Part shown: piece after piece, positions 16,926 through 25,648 of the stretch
How positions within the stretch are numbered: position 1 is the first letter of the stretch
Layout of the letters: every line of letters begins with the position of its first letter
Assembly (NCBI GenBank): GCA_963816795.1
Contig: CAWFLT010000013.1
Coordinates: 1-64,000 of the forward strand
Direction: 5' to 3'
Source of the DNA: CAWFLT01 sp963816795
GTDB lineage: Bacteria; Acidobacteriota; Vicinamibacteria; Vicinamibacterales; SCN-69-37
Length of the DNA: 64,000 nt
The notes under the pieces: generated by a model
Told to the model about the DNA's origin: nothing
What the model saw: only the letters and a program-made list of their open reading frames with translations
The model's database searches: none
Translations under genes and position numbers: made by a program

Positions 16926-17371
16926 AGCATTTTCCAGTTTGTTGTAGTTCGTCGAATGGCGCGGCGAGGGCCGTCGCGGCCGGACGCGCCCTGTCGCGAT
17001 CGCTGTCCCAAGTCGCCCTCGTGCAGCATCGCTGACCATCCCGGCGTCAGTGACCTGCCGTGGTCCGGGCGTGGGCGGCCGAGCACGGCGACGTGAAGTG
17101 ACCCGATGGGCGCCAGATCGAAATCGTGCCGGAAGGAGGGAGCGGTTCGCGCGCGAGCCTCCGTAAGCCTGTGTGTAGGTTCTTGACATCGCCAGGCTGG
17201 ATAGGAGGTCGCGCGCCACGCGCCAGGACGAACCGCGACCGGATGGAGGCGACGATTTCGAGGGTCACTTCCCGGAGTCGTGATCGGCCGCCCATGCCCC
17301 GGCCGCGGCTCGGCACGCGCCGGTCGCACACTCACAGGGTGATGGCTACAGACAATCGAAAACGGCTCTAG
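16922..17371. repeat. Interval bounded by short inverted repeats, possible IS630-like deletion derivative
   Basis: CTAGAGCATTTTC (16922-16934) and GAAAACGGCTCTAG (17358-17371) form an imperfect 13-14-bp inverted repeat around about 450 bases with no convincing gene. The repeats overlap the stop codons of the two convergent neighbours. A TA dinucleotide flanks GAGC on each side, as expected for Tc1/IS630-type insertions. The interior has minus-strand open frames but no transposase motif. It could equally be a chance repeat between two convergent ends. Confidence 0.35.
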
Positions 17372-18981
17372 TCCTTGAGCAGCTCCGCAATCTTCTTGTG
17401 GCCGCGCCTGATCGCCCACGCGCGCGGCGTCGCCCACGCCGGATCGTCCGGCAGCATCTTCGGCGCGCCACGTTTGAGCAGGAACTTCACCATCTTGATC
17501 TGACCGAACTTTGCCGCCCAGGCGAGTGGCGTCGACGAGATGTGCTCGTCGCGCGCCGTCAGGTCCGCGCCGGCCTTCAGCAGCTGCTTCGCCTTCTTCA
17601 GGTCGCCATCGCGCGCGGCGGTATGGAGCGGCGAGATGCGGAGCCAGTTGTGCTCGCCCGTGGACCAGTCCTCGCCAGGACGCTCCGGCTCGGGCGTGGC
17701 CCCGTGCGAGAGCAGCAACTGCTCGATGCGTTTGTTCGGACGCCATTGCCGCGAGACCCAGAGCGCGTTTCCGGAGCTTTCGACGGGCGGATTCGGAAAC
17801 GCCCCGCGCTCGAGCAGCAGCTTCGCGATCTCGTAGTGCCCGTGATAGACGGCGGAATAGAGCGCCTTCCCTTTGGGCGCGTACTGCTCTTCCGGCAGGT
17901 TCGGATCGGCGCCATGGTCGAGCAGCAGCTGGACGATGTCCATGCGGCCGGCGGCGGCGGCGTTCGAGAGCGGCGCGCCGGCGCCGAGGTAGTAGCCCTC
18001 GTGTTCACCGATCTTGTTGGCCAGACTCGGATCCTGCTGCAGCAGCTCACGGACACGCGCGATGTCTCCGGTATGACACGCCGTTGGCAGATCGATGACG
18101 GCCCCACGTGCCCGGAGATGGTCCATGACCTGGGCTGGGGTCACGGGCCAGCCGCGCGGCACGTCGCGCCAGCCGCGATAGAAATAGTCGCCGTTGGTCA
18201 GATGAATCGGGCGGGCGCCGTCCATGCGCCGGGCGTTGATGTCCGCGCCGCGCCGCAACAACTCGTCGATCGCCTCGAGCTGCCTCGTCATCGTGGCCCA
18301 ATGAATCGGCTGGTTGGATCGCTGGTCGCCTTTGCTGAGGAGCGCGGGCTCGGCATCGAGCAGCGTCCGTAGTTTCTTCAAGTCATGTTCCCGCAGCGCC
18401 AGCGCGGCCGGCTCGCCTTTCATCGACGCGTTGAACTTCGTCTCGAGCGTCTCCACCAGCATGCGCTCCATCGCCGAATAGCCGCGGTCGCGCGCGATCG
18501 CGATCGGGTCATCGTCAACCCACAGATCCAGCGGGTTGGAGTCGTGCTCGAGCAGGAACCGTACGACCTCGAGGTGGTTCTCGCGCACTGCGAAGTAGAG
18601 CGGCTTCCGATAGTCGTAGTGGGCCCGCGCCAGCGATCGGTCCTTGCCGATCAAGGCCCGCACCGTCTGGAGATCGCCCGCGGCGCACGCCTGGAACAGC
18701 TCCCACACATCCGTGCCGCGCCCGGCTGACCAGGTGAGCGGCTCGTCGGTCTTGAGATCCGCGGGGCGCAACATTTGCCGGTGCGGCTGTACCGATTCGA
18801 CGTGGTGCACCAGCTTCGGCCAGCTGTCGAAGCCGTACTCGCGCGCGAGCGCGTGCTGTGCAGTCGCCAGGATCGCCGACGGATCAGCGGCGCGCAGCGT
18901 GTCGAGATATTCCTTGGCCTGCTTGCGGAGTTGCTCCAGCGACGGGCGTTCCGGCAGACGCCGGACAGGTGGGACGGGCAT
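17368..18981 (-). CDS. Ankyrin-repeat protein, intact
   Basis: This 537-residue protein opens with the same helical module as the 13814-15484 protein. About ten ankyrin-type units follow. Examples are PLYFAVRENHLEVVRFLLEH, PLSNAAAAGRMDIVQLLLDH, ALYSAVYHGHYEIAKLLLER and PLAWAAKFGQIKMVKFLLKR. No signal peptide is evident, so it is probably cytoplasmic. The two proteins are paralogues on opposite strands flanking the serine hydrolase. The intact reading frame contrasts with the broken paralogue. Confidence 0.88.
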   Translation of the reverse strand: MPVPPVRRLPERPSLEQLRKQAKEYLDTLRAADPSAILATAQHALAREYGFDSWPKLVHHVESVQPHRQMLRPADLKTDEPLTWSAGRGTDVWELFQACAAGDLQTVRALIGKDRSLARAHYDYRKPLYFAVRENHLEVVRFLLEHDSNPLDLWVDDDPIAIARDRGYSAMERMLVETLETKFNASMKGEPAALALREHDLKKLRTLLDAEPALLSKGDQRSNQPIHWATMTRQLEAIDELLRRGADINARRMDGARPIHLTNGDYFYRGWRDVPRGWPVTPAQVMDHLRARGAVIDLPTACHTGDIARVRELLQQDPSLANKIGEHEGYYLGAGAPLSNAAAAGRMDIVQLLLDHGADPNLPEEQYAPKGKALYSAVYHGHYEIAKLLLERGAFPNPPVESSGNALWVSRQWRPNKRIEQLLLSHGATPEPERPGEDWSTGEHNWLRISPLHTAARDGDLKKAKQLLKAGADLTARDEHISSTPLAWAAKFGQIKMVKFLLKRGAPKMLPDDPAWATPRAWAIRRGHKKIAELLKD

Positions 18982-19028
18982 GACGATCTCCTCTCAAAGA
19001 TCGCCCGCGTCCGCACGACGGGCTGTCT

Positions 19029-19100
19029 GCCTCCGCAGCTTCGCTGCTTCGGCGCGACATCGCGCCGTAGCTCGCATCGTCGCATGCGAGCGAAGGCGGA
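19029..19100. repeat. REP-like triple hairpin
   Basis: Three stem-loops lie in a row: GCAGC/GCTGC, GGCGCG-ACAT-CGCGCC, and GCTCGCAT-CGTCGC-ATGCGAGC, with ends CTTCGG and GCGAAGGCGGA. Related sequences with CTTCGCC/GGCGAAG ends occur at 50141-50226 and inside a permease gene at 62132-62194. It lies in the upstream region of the ankyrin gene. Confidence 0.6.
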
Positions 19101-19231
19101 TGAAAGAAGATCGCAAAACGGTCACTCCGGTCTAGCTCAGGTGGGCTCAGCCCTTCCCGCGGACGGGGTGCGTCCTGTCACGCGAGTCGATCATACGCAG
19201 CCGTCGCCGGCCAGGCAAATACGTGTGCCGC

Positions 19232-19468
19232 CTACCTAACCGCCGGCCGCAGATTGAGGCCGGGCTTCAGATCGGCGAAGTCCGGCATGTACGTCTTGAG
19301 ACCCTTGGCCGGCGTGTTCTTCGAATAACCGGCGACCAGTTGCTCGTTGTACTTCGACGCAATCTCTGCCTGGAATGAAGAATGAAGCGCGGCCAGATCT
19401 GGGCCTGTGCGGGTGAGCGGCCTATGTAGGCAAGCCGCGAGGCCTCCGAAGAGGTGAAGGCGCGCCAA
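19232..19468 (-). CDS. Short unidentified frame, possibly a gene tail
   Basis: The last 50 residues (for example ASKYNEQLVAGYSKNTPAKG and TYMPDFADLKPGLNLRPAVR) have the codon use of a real protein. The first 25 residues look random and no ribosome site is visible. It may be the C-terminal remnant of a larger enzyme. I do not recognise the family. Confidence 0.25.
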   Translation of the reverse strand: MARLHLFGGLAACLHRPLTRTGPDLAALHSSFQAEIASKYNEQLVAGYSKNTPAKGLKTYMPDFADLKPGLNLRPAVR

Positions 19469-19510
19469 CCTGAAATTGACAGAGCCCGCCGTCCCCTCTA
19501 CGCTGGCTTC

Positions 19511-19735
19511 ATGAATCTGCAGGTTCCGCCAGAACTTGAAGCGAAGTTGACCCGCTTAGCCGCTGAGACGGGGCGCACGGTCGACCAAGTCGCACTCGAC
19601 CTGTTGGCAAGCTCGATCGACCACGACGAGTGGTTCCGCGACGAAGTCGAAAAGGGGCGCGCCGCCGCCCGCGAAGGCAGGCTTCTTGAGCACGACCAGG
19701 TCGCAGCTCGCATGGAACGGCGATACGACAGTTGA
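19511..19735 (+). CDS. ParD/RHH-type antitoxin
   Basis: The 74-residue protein starts MNLQVPPELEAKLTRLAAET, then GRTVDQVALDLLASSIDHDE, WFRDEVEKGRAAAREGR and ARMERRY. This is the normal layout of small antitoxins paired with ParE. The ATG at 19511 is chosen because the preceding in-frame codons do not resemble the family. Its TGA overlaps the toxin ATG (TGATG at 19733-19737). Confidence 0.8.
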   Translation: MNLQVPPELEAKLTRLAAETGRTVDQVALDLLASSIDHDEWFRDEVEKGRAAAREGRLLEHDQVAARMERRYDS

Positions 19736-19970
19736 TGCGCGTCCGATGGACCACGGACGCTGCCCACGATCTCGAGCGCATCTGCGATATATCGCGGACG
19801 ATCCCGATTCCGCACGTCGGATCGACGGTTCAATTATCGAGGGCTCGCTTCTTCGCCGTTCCAAATCTGGGCCGTTCAAGGTCGAGTTCGTGCTCAGGCG
19901 TCGTGGCGAGGTAGACAGGATACACATTCTGCGCATCATCCACGGCGCGCAGCGGTGGCCGCCACAATGA
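19735..19970 (+). CDS. ParE-type toxin (frameshift, probably shortened)
   Basis: From ATG 19735 the frame reads MRVRWTTDAAHDLERICD. One missing base near 19788 puts the continuation in the next frame: YIADDPDSARRIDGSIIEGS, then VEFVLRRRGEVDRIHILRII and HGAQRWPPQ at the end. Start and end are typical ParE. The middle is about 20 residues shorter than usual, so some internal sequence may be lost. It forms an operon with the preceding antitoxin. Confidence 0.7.
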
Positions 19971-19979
19971 CACCGCAGC

Positions 19980-20568
19980 TCAGGAGCGGAGCGACACGCC
20001 GCGCGCCAGCACCCCCGCGCCGACGCCCCACTTGGAGATGACCTTCACGGCCTGAGTGAACGGCACGTCGATGATATGCACGCGCTCTTTCGGCAGGATG
20101 AACAGCGCGCCGGCCGCCGGCGTCGGCACCGACGGGACGAGCACCGTGTAACGCCCGTCCTCCAGTTCCTCGATGATGAAGCCGGGCGAGAGCGCGTCTT
20201 CTATCTCTACCAGCGCGGGCTGGAACGAACCCTCGCGCGCGTCACCGGAGACACGTTCGGCGAGGCCCCGCACCAGCGAATAACCCGGGGATCTTCTCGA
20301 GCACCGAGCGCTCGAACGCGTTCTTGGCCCGCAGCCCGACACCGGTGCGGACGAGAAGCCCGGCCAGCATGCAGACGGCGAGCATGATCAGGATGGCGAT
20401 GACCTGCCGGAACTGCGCGCCGGCCGGAATCGCCGCGGTGACCGGCGATAGCAGCGCCAGCAGACCGGCGAGCGTCTTCGCCAGCAGCAGAATGGACAAG
20501 TAAATCGGCAGGACCACGAGCAGTCCGCCAATGAGCGTCGTCTTGGTCAGTTCGGCCAGGCCTTTCAT
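19980..20568 (-). CDS. DUF502 membrane protein (one frameshift)
   Basis: DUF502 proteins are small inner-membrane proteins of unknown function. Two hydrophobic helices are clear (LIGGLLVVLPIYLSILLLAK and VIAILIMLAVCMLAGLLVR). A soluble domain with EKIPGYSLVRGLAERVSG, ALVEIEDALSPGFIIEELED, YTVLVPSVPTPAAGALFILP and ERVHIIDVPFTQAVKVISKW follows. One extra T near 20282 breaks the frame at EKIPG. The ATG at 20568 has a good GGGAGGA ribosome site about 6 bases upstream. Restored length is about 195 residues. Confidence 0.8.
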
Positions 20569-20710
20569 GCGGCATCCTCCCGGGGGCGAGTGGAGGCAGC
20601 GTAACACTCTGCACGCGAGAACGCGTGACGATTCCGGGATACCATTCGCCATCCATGTCTGACGTCGCGGTGTCCCGTCCCGGTCGCCCCACGACCGCGG
20701 CGGCGAGGCG

Positions 20711-22216
20711 ATGAGCGCGCAACATCGGGATCTGGCCGCGGGGCGCTGGTGGGAGCAGACGTCCTGTCATCGACTTGCCGCCCTTCTCGCCGTCGTCGTC
20801 TGTCTCGTATCTTGCGGCGCGCGACCCGATCCCGCACAGACGCCACGGCCGAACGTCGTCGTCATCCTCGTTGACGACGCGCGCTGGGACGACTTCGGCT
20901 TCGCCGGCCACCCGTTCGTCCAGACGCCGGCCGTCGGATCGACTGGCGCGAGAGGGCACGCGGTTCCTGAACGCGTTCGCGACCACGCCGCTCTGCTCGC
21001 CGAGCCGCGCGGCGCTGCTCACCGGCCAGTACGTCCATACGAACGGCATCATCGACAACACCGCGCGCGACGCGGCGAGCCATAAGCTGCCGACGTTCGC
21101 GATGTCACTCGCGGCCGCGGGCTACCGCACCGGATTCTTCGGCAAATGGCACATGGGCAACGACGACACCCCGCGGCCCGGGTGGACCAGCTGGGTGGCG
21201 ATGAAGGGACAGGGCGAGGCGGTCGATCCGCAGCTCAACGTCGACGGCGAGCGCATCGACGAAGAAGGGGTACGTCACGGACCTGCTCACCGACTACGTC
21301 GTGGACTTCCTGCGACGCGAGCCCGGCAAACCGTTCATGGCCTTCCTGGCGCACAAGGCGCTGCATCCCAACGTCGCTCAGCGCGACGATGGATCGGTCG
21401 CCACCATGTCGGGCCAGCGCGCGGGGTTCGTGCCGGCCGAACGCCATCGCGGTCGCTACGCGCAGGCGGCGGTGCCGCGCCGGCCCAATGCGCGAGTCGC
21501 TCCGCAGGGCCAACCGGCGCTGCTGCGACCGATCCCCGATCTGCCGCCGCTCGGTCCCGCAAACGGGCACGCCGGATGCGGACGTGCGCGACCGGCTCGA
21601 GATGCTGCTCGGCGTCGACGAGAGCCTCGCGCGGATCGTCGACACGCTGCGTGACCTGGGCGCGCTCGACAACACCGTGATCATCTTCACGAGCGATCAC
21701 GGCTACTTCTACGGCGAGCACGGACTCAACGAGGAACGCCGGCTCGCCTACGAGGAAACCGCGCGGATTCCGTTGATTGTCCGGTATCCGCGCGTGGCCA
21801 GGGCGGGCGCCACGCCGTCCGAGCTGGTGCAGATCATCGACCTGGCGCCGACGGTGCTGGCCCTGACCGGCGTCGCGGACTCCGTGCCGAGGCAGGGCCG
21901 TTCACTGGTGCCGCTGCTCGAAGGCGCCAGCGTGCCGTGGCGGTCGTCGATTCTGCTCGAGTACTACACGGACACCGTCTTCCCCAGGACGTTGACGATG
22001 GGGTATCAGGCCGTTCGCACCGAGCGCCACAAGTACATCCAGTATCTGGAGCTCTCCGGCATGGACGAGCTGTACGACCTGCAGGCCGATCCGTTCGAGA
22101 TGAACAACCTCATCTCCGCAGAGGCGGGCCGGCGGCTGCTGCCTGATCTGCGGGCCGAGCTCGAACGGCTGCAGCGCGAAAGCGGATACCGGGCGGACTT
22201 TCGCGGGTATCGCTAG
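20711..22216 (+). CDS. Sulfatase of the alkaline phosphatase superfamily (about four frameshifts)
   Basis: This is a predicted lipoprotein or secreted arylsulfatase-type enzyme: the start has a hydrophobic run ending in VSCGA, a possible lipobox. Metal and catalytic motifs are NVVVILVDDARWDDFG, then LCSPSRAALLTGQYVHTNG. In the latter, the Cys of C-S-P-S-R would be converted to formylglycine. KWHMGNDD and IIFTSDHGYFYGEHGLNEER (DH pair) follow. The C-terminal part (YQAVRTERHKYIQYLE, ELYDLQADPFEMNNL) is standard. Frames change near 20935, 21265, 21440 and 21555. The restored length of about 500 residues is normal. Confidence 0.85.
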
Positions 22217-22218
22217 AT

Positions 22219-22244
22219 CACGTCAGACAACGAGGTCGTGTGAC
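22219..22244. repeat. Direct repeat copy 1 (vapC 3' end sequence)
   Basis: CACGTCAGACAACGAGG and the following TCGTGTGAC recur with two mismatches in 26 bases at 23704-23729. The segment is the end of a PIN toxin gene on the minus strand. The two copies bracket about 1.46 kb that contains a methyltransferase fragment and an AraC-type regulator fragment. Confidence 0.75.
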
Positions 22245-22345
22245 ACCTTCAGGCGTTCGTACACCATCACGCGCGCGCTGATCACTGGTCAGAAGCGTGG
22301 CGCCGCCATGTCGCGCAGTGACTGCGCTCAGGCTGGCGTAGATCG
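22224..22345 (-). pseudogene. 3' part of a VapC PIN toxin gene
   Basis: Minus-strand reading gives DAIYASL, then GGATLLTSDQRARD. After one extra G it continues VYERLKVSHDLVV with a TGA at 22226-22224. This is the classic PIN C-terminus (DA-Y--LA, LLT-D-RAR-VYE). Its 5' codons appear to be at 23730-23756 next to the AbrB-type antitoxin, 1.4 kb away. At its upstream edge the frame runs on from the methyltransferase fragment. Confidence 0.65.
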
Positions 22346-22802
22346 CATCCTCGGCGCCCCACATCAGCGGCGAACGCGCGCCGGGGGGAGGCGGCGCGTA
22401 GGCCGACAGGCGGAAGAAATCACCTGCGCCAGCCGCCGTGAAGTAGGGGCGAACATCGCCCCGAAGCACGAGGTGACGACATCGAACTGCGCATCGGCGA
22501 AGGGAAGCGATTCCGCGTCGCCTTCGACCCATTCGAGATCGACGCCCGCCTCGCGCGCAGCGCGCCGGCCGGCGTCGAAGTGTTCGGGCGTGATATCCGA
22601 CGCGACGACGATCGCCCCCGCCTGCGCGGCCCGAATGGCGACATTGCCCGTGCCGGCGGCGACGTCGAGCACCCGCTGACCCGCGCGAAATCCGGCACGC
22701 GGTGACCAGCACAGGCCCCAGCTCCCACACCGTCGCCGTCGCAAACCGGTGATAATCGCCCAACGCCCACATCATTCGAACGGGTGCGTGCACTGTCGCC
22801 AT
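22346..22802 (-). pseudogene. Class I SAM-dependent methyltransferase, internally deleted
   Basis: The start is ATG 22802 (MATVHAPVRMMWALGDYHRF, TATVWELGP). Then, in another frame, comes the SAM-binding motif QRVLDVAAGTGNVAIRAAQ, the acidic IVVASDITPE and DAESLPFADAQFDVVTSCFG. Next is a short piece FFRLSAYAPPPPGARSPLMWG that belongs near the middle of this family. About 30 residues between CFGAMFAP and FFRL are missing, and the C-terminal third is replaced by the PIN fragment. It is probably non-functional. Confidence 0.65.
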
Positions 22803-22843
22803 GTGCGTCCTCCGAGCCGGCACGACGAATGTAGGATCGCGCC

Positions 22844-23660
22844 GTGTCCAGACGCCATGACGGATCGTCCGTGTTGTCTGCCCCGGCATCCAGGCGGCGC
22901 GCGGGGCGTAGCGATTCGCCTGCCGCCACGGTGGATGTCCTGTCGGATGTCCTGCGCACGGTGAGGCTCACGGGTGCGTTGTTCTTCCCGATGGAAGTGT
23001 CTTCGCCGTGGGTCCAGGAGATCCCGAACGCGACGGACTTTGCCTCCATCGTGCTGCCCGGCGCCCAACACGTCGTGTCGTACCACATCATCAGGCGGGG
23101 TTCCTGTTGGGCTGCGCTTCCAGGCGAGGCGCCTGTGCGCCTGAACGCCGGCGACGTGCTCGTCATCCCCCATGGCGACCCGTACTTGATGGCCAGTGCC
23201 CCTGGCCTGCGATCCAATCTGCCTGGCGATGCGGTGCTGGAATTCTTCCGGCAGATGTCGACACGAGCGGCGCCGATCGAAGTGACCGAAGGCGGCGGGG
23301 GTCCCGAGCGAGCGCAGGTCGTCTGCGGATTCCTCGGGTGTGACATCCGGCCGTTCAATCCAGTGATCGAAGCGCTCCCCCGGGCGCTGTATCTTCGGCG
23401 AAGAAGAGGGGCACGGGCCGACGATCGCCTCTCCCGGTTGGTCGAGCATCGCCCTGGCGGGAAGTCGTCCGGGCCACGGGCGACGCGGCCAACGCTGGCG
23501 CCGGGCTGCGTGCCGTTGCGCTGGGCCGCGCGGCTCGCTTCACCCGGCGGCGAGCGGGACTCTGAGTCGAGCGAGGTCGGACTCCGATCGCGCCCGGTGG
23601 CGGCGTTCAGCGCGTTCAAGCGGCGGTGGGCTACATCGCGGCTCAGCCGGGCACGGACAT
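22844..23660 (+). pseudogene. AraC-type regulator: cupin domain present, DNA-binding domain not recognisable
   Basis: The first 190 residues match an AraC-binding-like cupin domain: DVLSDVLRTVRLTGALFFPM, VLPGAQHVVSYHIIRRGSCW, LNAGDVLVIPHGDPYLM and VVCGFLGCDIRPFNPVIEAL. After about 23400 the frame becomes Arg-rich and no helix-turn-helix pair is seen. Short family-like strings occur in other frames, so frameshifts and possibly a truncation are involved. It starts 41 bases from the divergent methyltransferase start. The end coordinate is approximate. Confidence 0.55.
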
Positions 23661-23703
23661 CGAACTCTTCGACGGGTAATGCGAATGGCGTCCCGGTCCC
23701 AGG

Positions 23704-23729
23704 CACGTCAGAGAACGAGGTCGTGCGAC
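23704..23729. repeat. Direct repeat copy 2 (vapC 3' end sequence)
   Basis: CACGTCAGAGAACGAGG followed by TCGTGCGAC matches 22219-22244 with two mismatches. Here it directly abuts the first ten codons of a vapC gene, giving an internally deleted gene with only its two ends. Confidence 0.75.
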
Positions 23730-23756
23730 GACCACGCTCGTGTCCACAGCAACCAG
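23730..23756 (-). pseudogene. First codons of a VapC PIN toxin
   Basis: On the minus strand, just downstream of the AbrB-type antitoxin, the sequence reads VAVDTSVVVA. This is the standard PIN N-terminus with its first catalytic Asp. It then runs straight into the vapC 3'-end repeat. The start codon is probably an upstream CTG or TTG or has been lost. Confidence 0.6.
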
Positions 23757-23770
23757 GCGATCGCGGGCTA

Positions 23771-24016
23771 TCAGCGACGCGTTCGCTCGATGGTCGCCCT
23801 GACCACATCGTCGGTCAGCGGGGGCAGCTTCGCCTCCGGCACCGCGACGCGGCCGCCGGCCCGCTTTGCCAGTGTCATGGGCGTCGACACCGGTTCGATT
23901 TCGAGCCGGCCCTCCCGCTCCCGGATCTCAACGACGCGGCCGGTGTCGAGGCCGAGACGCTCGCGCAGGGGCTTCGGGATGACAATCCGTCCGGCAGAAT
24001 CAATGGCAGAGCGCAT
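23771..24016 (-). CDS. AbrB/MazE-type antitoxin (SpoVT-AbrB domain)
   Basis: The 81-residue protein starts MRSAIDSAGRIVIPKPLRER, then LGLDTGRVVEIREREGRLEI, the swapped-hairpin AbrB DNA-binding domain. A tail with LPPLTDDVVRATIERTRR follows and would bind a VapC partner. The gene is intact, but the toxin following it is disrupted (see the vapC fragments at 23730-23756 and 22224-22345). Confidence 0.88.
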   Translation of the reverse strand: MRSAIDSAGRIVIPKPLRERLGLDTGRVVEIREREGRLEIEPVSTPMTLAKRAGGRVAVPEAKLPPLTDDVVRATIERTRR

Positions 24017-24036
24017 GGGATAGTAATACCATCGCG

Positions 24037-24288
24037 CTACTCTGCAGCCCTGCGCGTACGCTCAATCCGGCCGAGGTACACCAGCAGGCCGACGTTCAGC
24101 GCGAGGCCGCCGGCGCTCACGGCGGCCGCCGGCCACACGACCGAATCGTCGCCTCCGAGCCACGCGTTCATGGTCGCCGTCAGCAGCCAGAGCTGAAGGA
24201 CCACGACGATGAGCACGAAGAACAGCATCCCGTAAACAATGATGGTCCTCTGGTCGCGGCTGAACGGCCGTTTCGCGGACGCGTTCAT
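24037..24288 (-). CDS. Small two-helix membrane protein (DUF6755-like)
   Basis: The 83-residue protein has two transmembrane helices (TIIVYGMLFFVLIVVVLQLW and VVWPAAAVSAGGLALNVGLL) and charged ends. The ATG at 24288 overlaps the Rieske gene stop as ATGA, so it is the last gene of the redox operon. Similar small proteins are annotated DUF6755 next to Rieske genes. It may help anchor or stabilise the electron-transfer subunits. Confidence 0.7.
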   Translation of the reverse strand: MNASAKRPFSRDQRTIIVYGMLFFVLIVVVLQLWLLTATMNAWLGGDDSVVWPAAAVSAGGLALNVGLLVYLGRIERTRRAAE

Positions 24289-24934
24289 ATGGTTCTTTCC
24301 TCGATCGCGACGGCATAGATGTCCCGCCCGCGGATATCGAGCACGATTCGCGTCAGCGGCCGGCGTGGCGGCCCGGCGATCGGTGCGCCCGTCCGCAGGT
24401 CGAACCGTCCCTCGTGGCAAGGACAGTAGAAGCTGCCTTCCTCCGGCCGGGGAATCACGGCACATGACAGGTGCGTGCACTGCTGGCTGAAGGCCACGAA
24501 CTCACGGCTGGTCAGCCGCACCAGCAGGCAGGGTTCGTGTTCGTTCGGGTAGGTGAAGACGACCGCTCCGCCGACGGCCAAATCGTCAATGGACGCGATC
24601 CGCTGCACCGGCGGCTGGCCGCTGCGCTTCCGGTACCAGTTCTGGGCGCCGATCCACACCTGTCCCAGCGTGAACGCGGCGCTGGTCAGCACGAGGAACT
24701 TCATGAAGTCACGGCGCTCGACGTAGAGATCCTGCGGCCAGTCAATCGGGAAGTCCTGCCGCCAGGCGGGTTGCGCATCGGCCGGGGCGAAAGTTCGGGG
24801 CGATGGTGATCTGCTCGCGCTCGACCGCGGACGCGTAGAGGCTCGCCGGCGCCGTGCCGGTGAGACCTTCACGTCCCGGCGAGTTGATCGCGGGATCGAC
24901 CGGGCGACGTGGATCGGTGACGGCCGTCGGTCAT
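24285..24934 (-). CDS. Rieske 2Fe-2S protein (N-terminal frameshifts)
   Basis: The cluster-binding motifs C-x-H-x-x-C (CTHLSC) and C-x-C-H (CPCHEG) are present, followed by the usual RPLTRIVLDIRG strand. A membrane anchor lies before the domain (KFLVLTSAAFTLGQVWIGAQ). The best start is ATG 24934, two bases after the ferredoxin gene stop. Single-base shifts near 24915 and 24785 are needed to read VTDPRRPVDPAINSPG and REQITIAPNF. The protein would pass electrons between the membrane quinol or heme side and the cytoplasmic Fe-S subunit. Confidence 0.85.
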
Positions 24935-24936
24935 CG

Positions 24937-25623
24937 CTACACCTCGATCCCGGCAAACGGATCGTCCTCAACCGCCCTGGCGGCAGAGGCGGCTGGCTCG
25001 CTCAGCACCTTCAGCGTCACCGCGCGACTGCGCGGCCGCTCGTCCATCGCCGCGGTCACATCGACAAGCGGTGCCACGGTCGCCAGCTTTCGCGGCACCA
25101 TCATGTGCACCTGCGTGGTGATCGTCTGACGGCCGAACTGAAAGGTGTTGACCGGCGCGGAGAGCGGCCGCAGTTGTTCGATCTGCTCGCGCGTGCCGAA
25201 GAAGAGCGCCTGGCTCGGGCACACGGTCGCGCACATCGGCTTCTTGCCGACGCTCGTCCGGTCGTAGCACATGTCGCACTTCATCATGATCTTCCGGTCT
25301 TCGTAGACCTCGGGGACGCCGAACGGGCAGGCGACGACGCAGTTGCCGCAGGCAATGCATCGGGGCTTCCGCGCCGATTGAACGACCCCGTCGCCGGTGC
25401 GCTTGATCGCGTCCGCGGGACAGACCTCGGCGCACGTGGGTTGGTCGCAGTGCATGCAGACCACGGGCACCGTCTGCACGCTCTCCGACCGGTCCACGTA
25501 TTCGAGGTGGATCATCGACTCGCCTCGATGCGTGTCGCACTCGGAGCACGCCTGCATGCAGGCCTGGCAGCCGATGCAGCGGTTCGGATCGATGAAGAAG
25601 TGCAGATAGTCCGGTTTGGCCAT
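24937..25623 (-). CDS. Four-cluster ferredoxin-like subunit (NrfC/DmsB type)
   Basis: The ATG at 25623, with GGAGAGGA upstream, gives a 228-residue protein with four 4Fe-4S motifs: CIGCQACMQAC, CMHCDQPTCAEVCP, CIACGNCVVACPFG and CDMC with CATVCP. This is the electron-transfer subunit architecture of complex iron-sulfur molybdoenzymes. There is no Tat signal, so it works on the cytoplasmic side. It lies 25 bases after the molybdopterin subunit gene and 2 bases before the Rieske gene. Confidence 0.9.
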   Translation of the reverse strand: MAKPDYLHFFIDPNRCIGCQACMQACSECDTHRGESMIHLEYVDRSESVQTVPVVCMHCDQPTCAEVCPADAIKRTGDGVVQSARKPRCIACGNCVVACPFGVPEVYEDRKIMMKCDMCYDRTSVGKKPMCATVCPSQALFFGTREQIEQLRPLSAPVNTFQFGRQTITTQVHMMVPRKLATVAPLVDVTAAMDERPRSRAVTLKVLSEPAASAARAVEDDPFAGIEV

Positions 25624-25648
25624 GCGATGGTCCTCTCCGTCTCTCGCG

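Noticed and set aside
16922..17746. 274-codon minus-strand frame running into the ankyrin gene
   Set aside because: Most of it is antisense or out-of-frame to the ankyrin gene, and no transposase motif was found.
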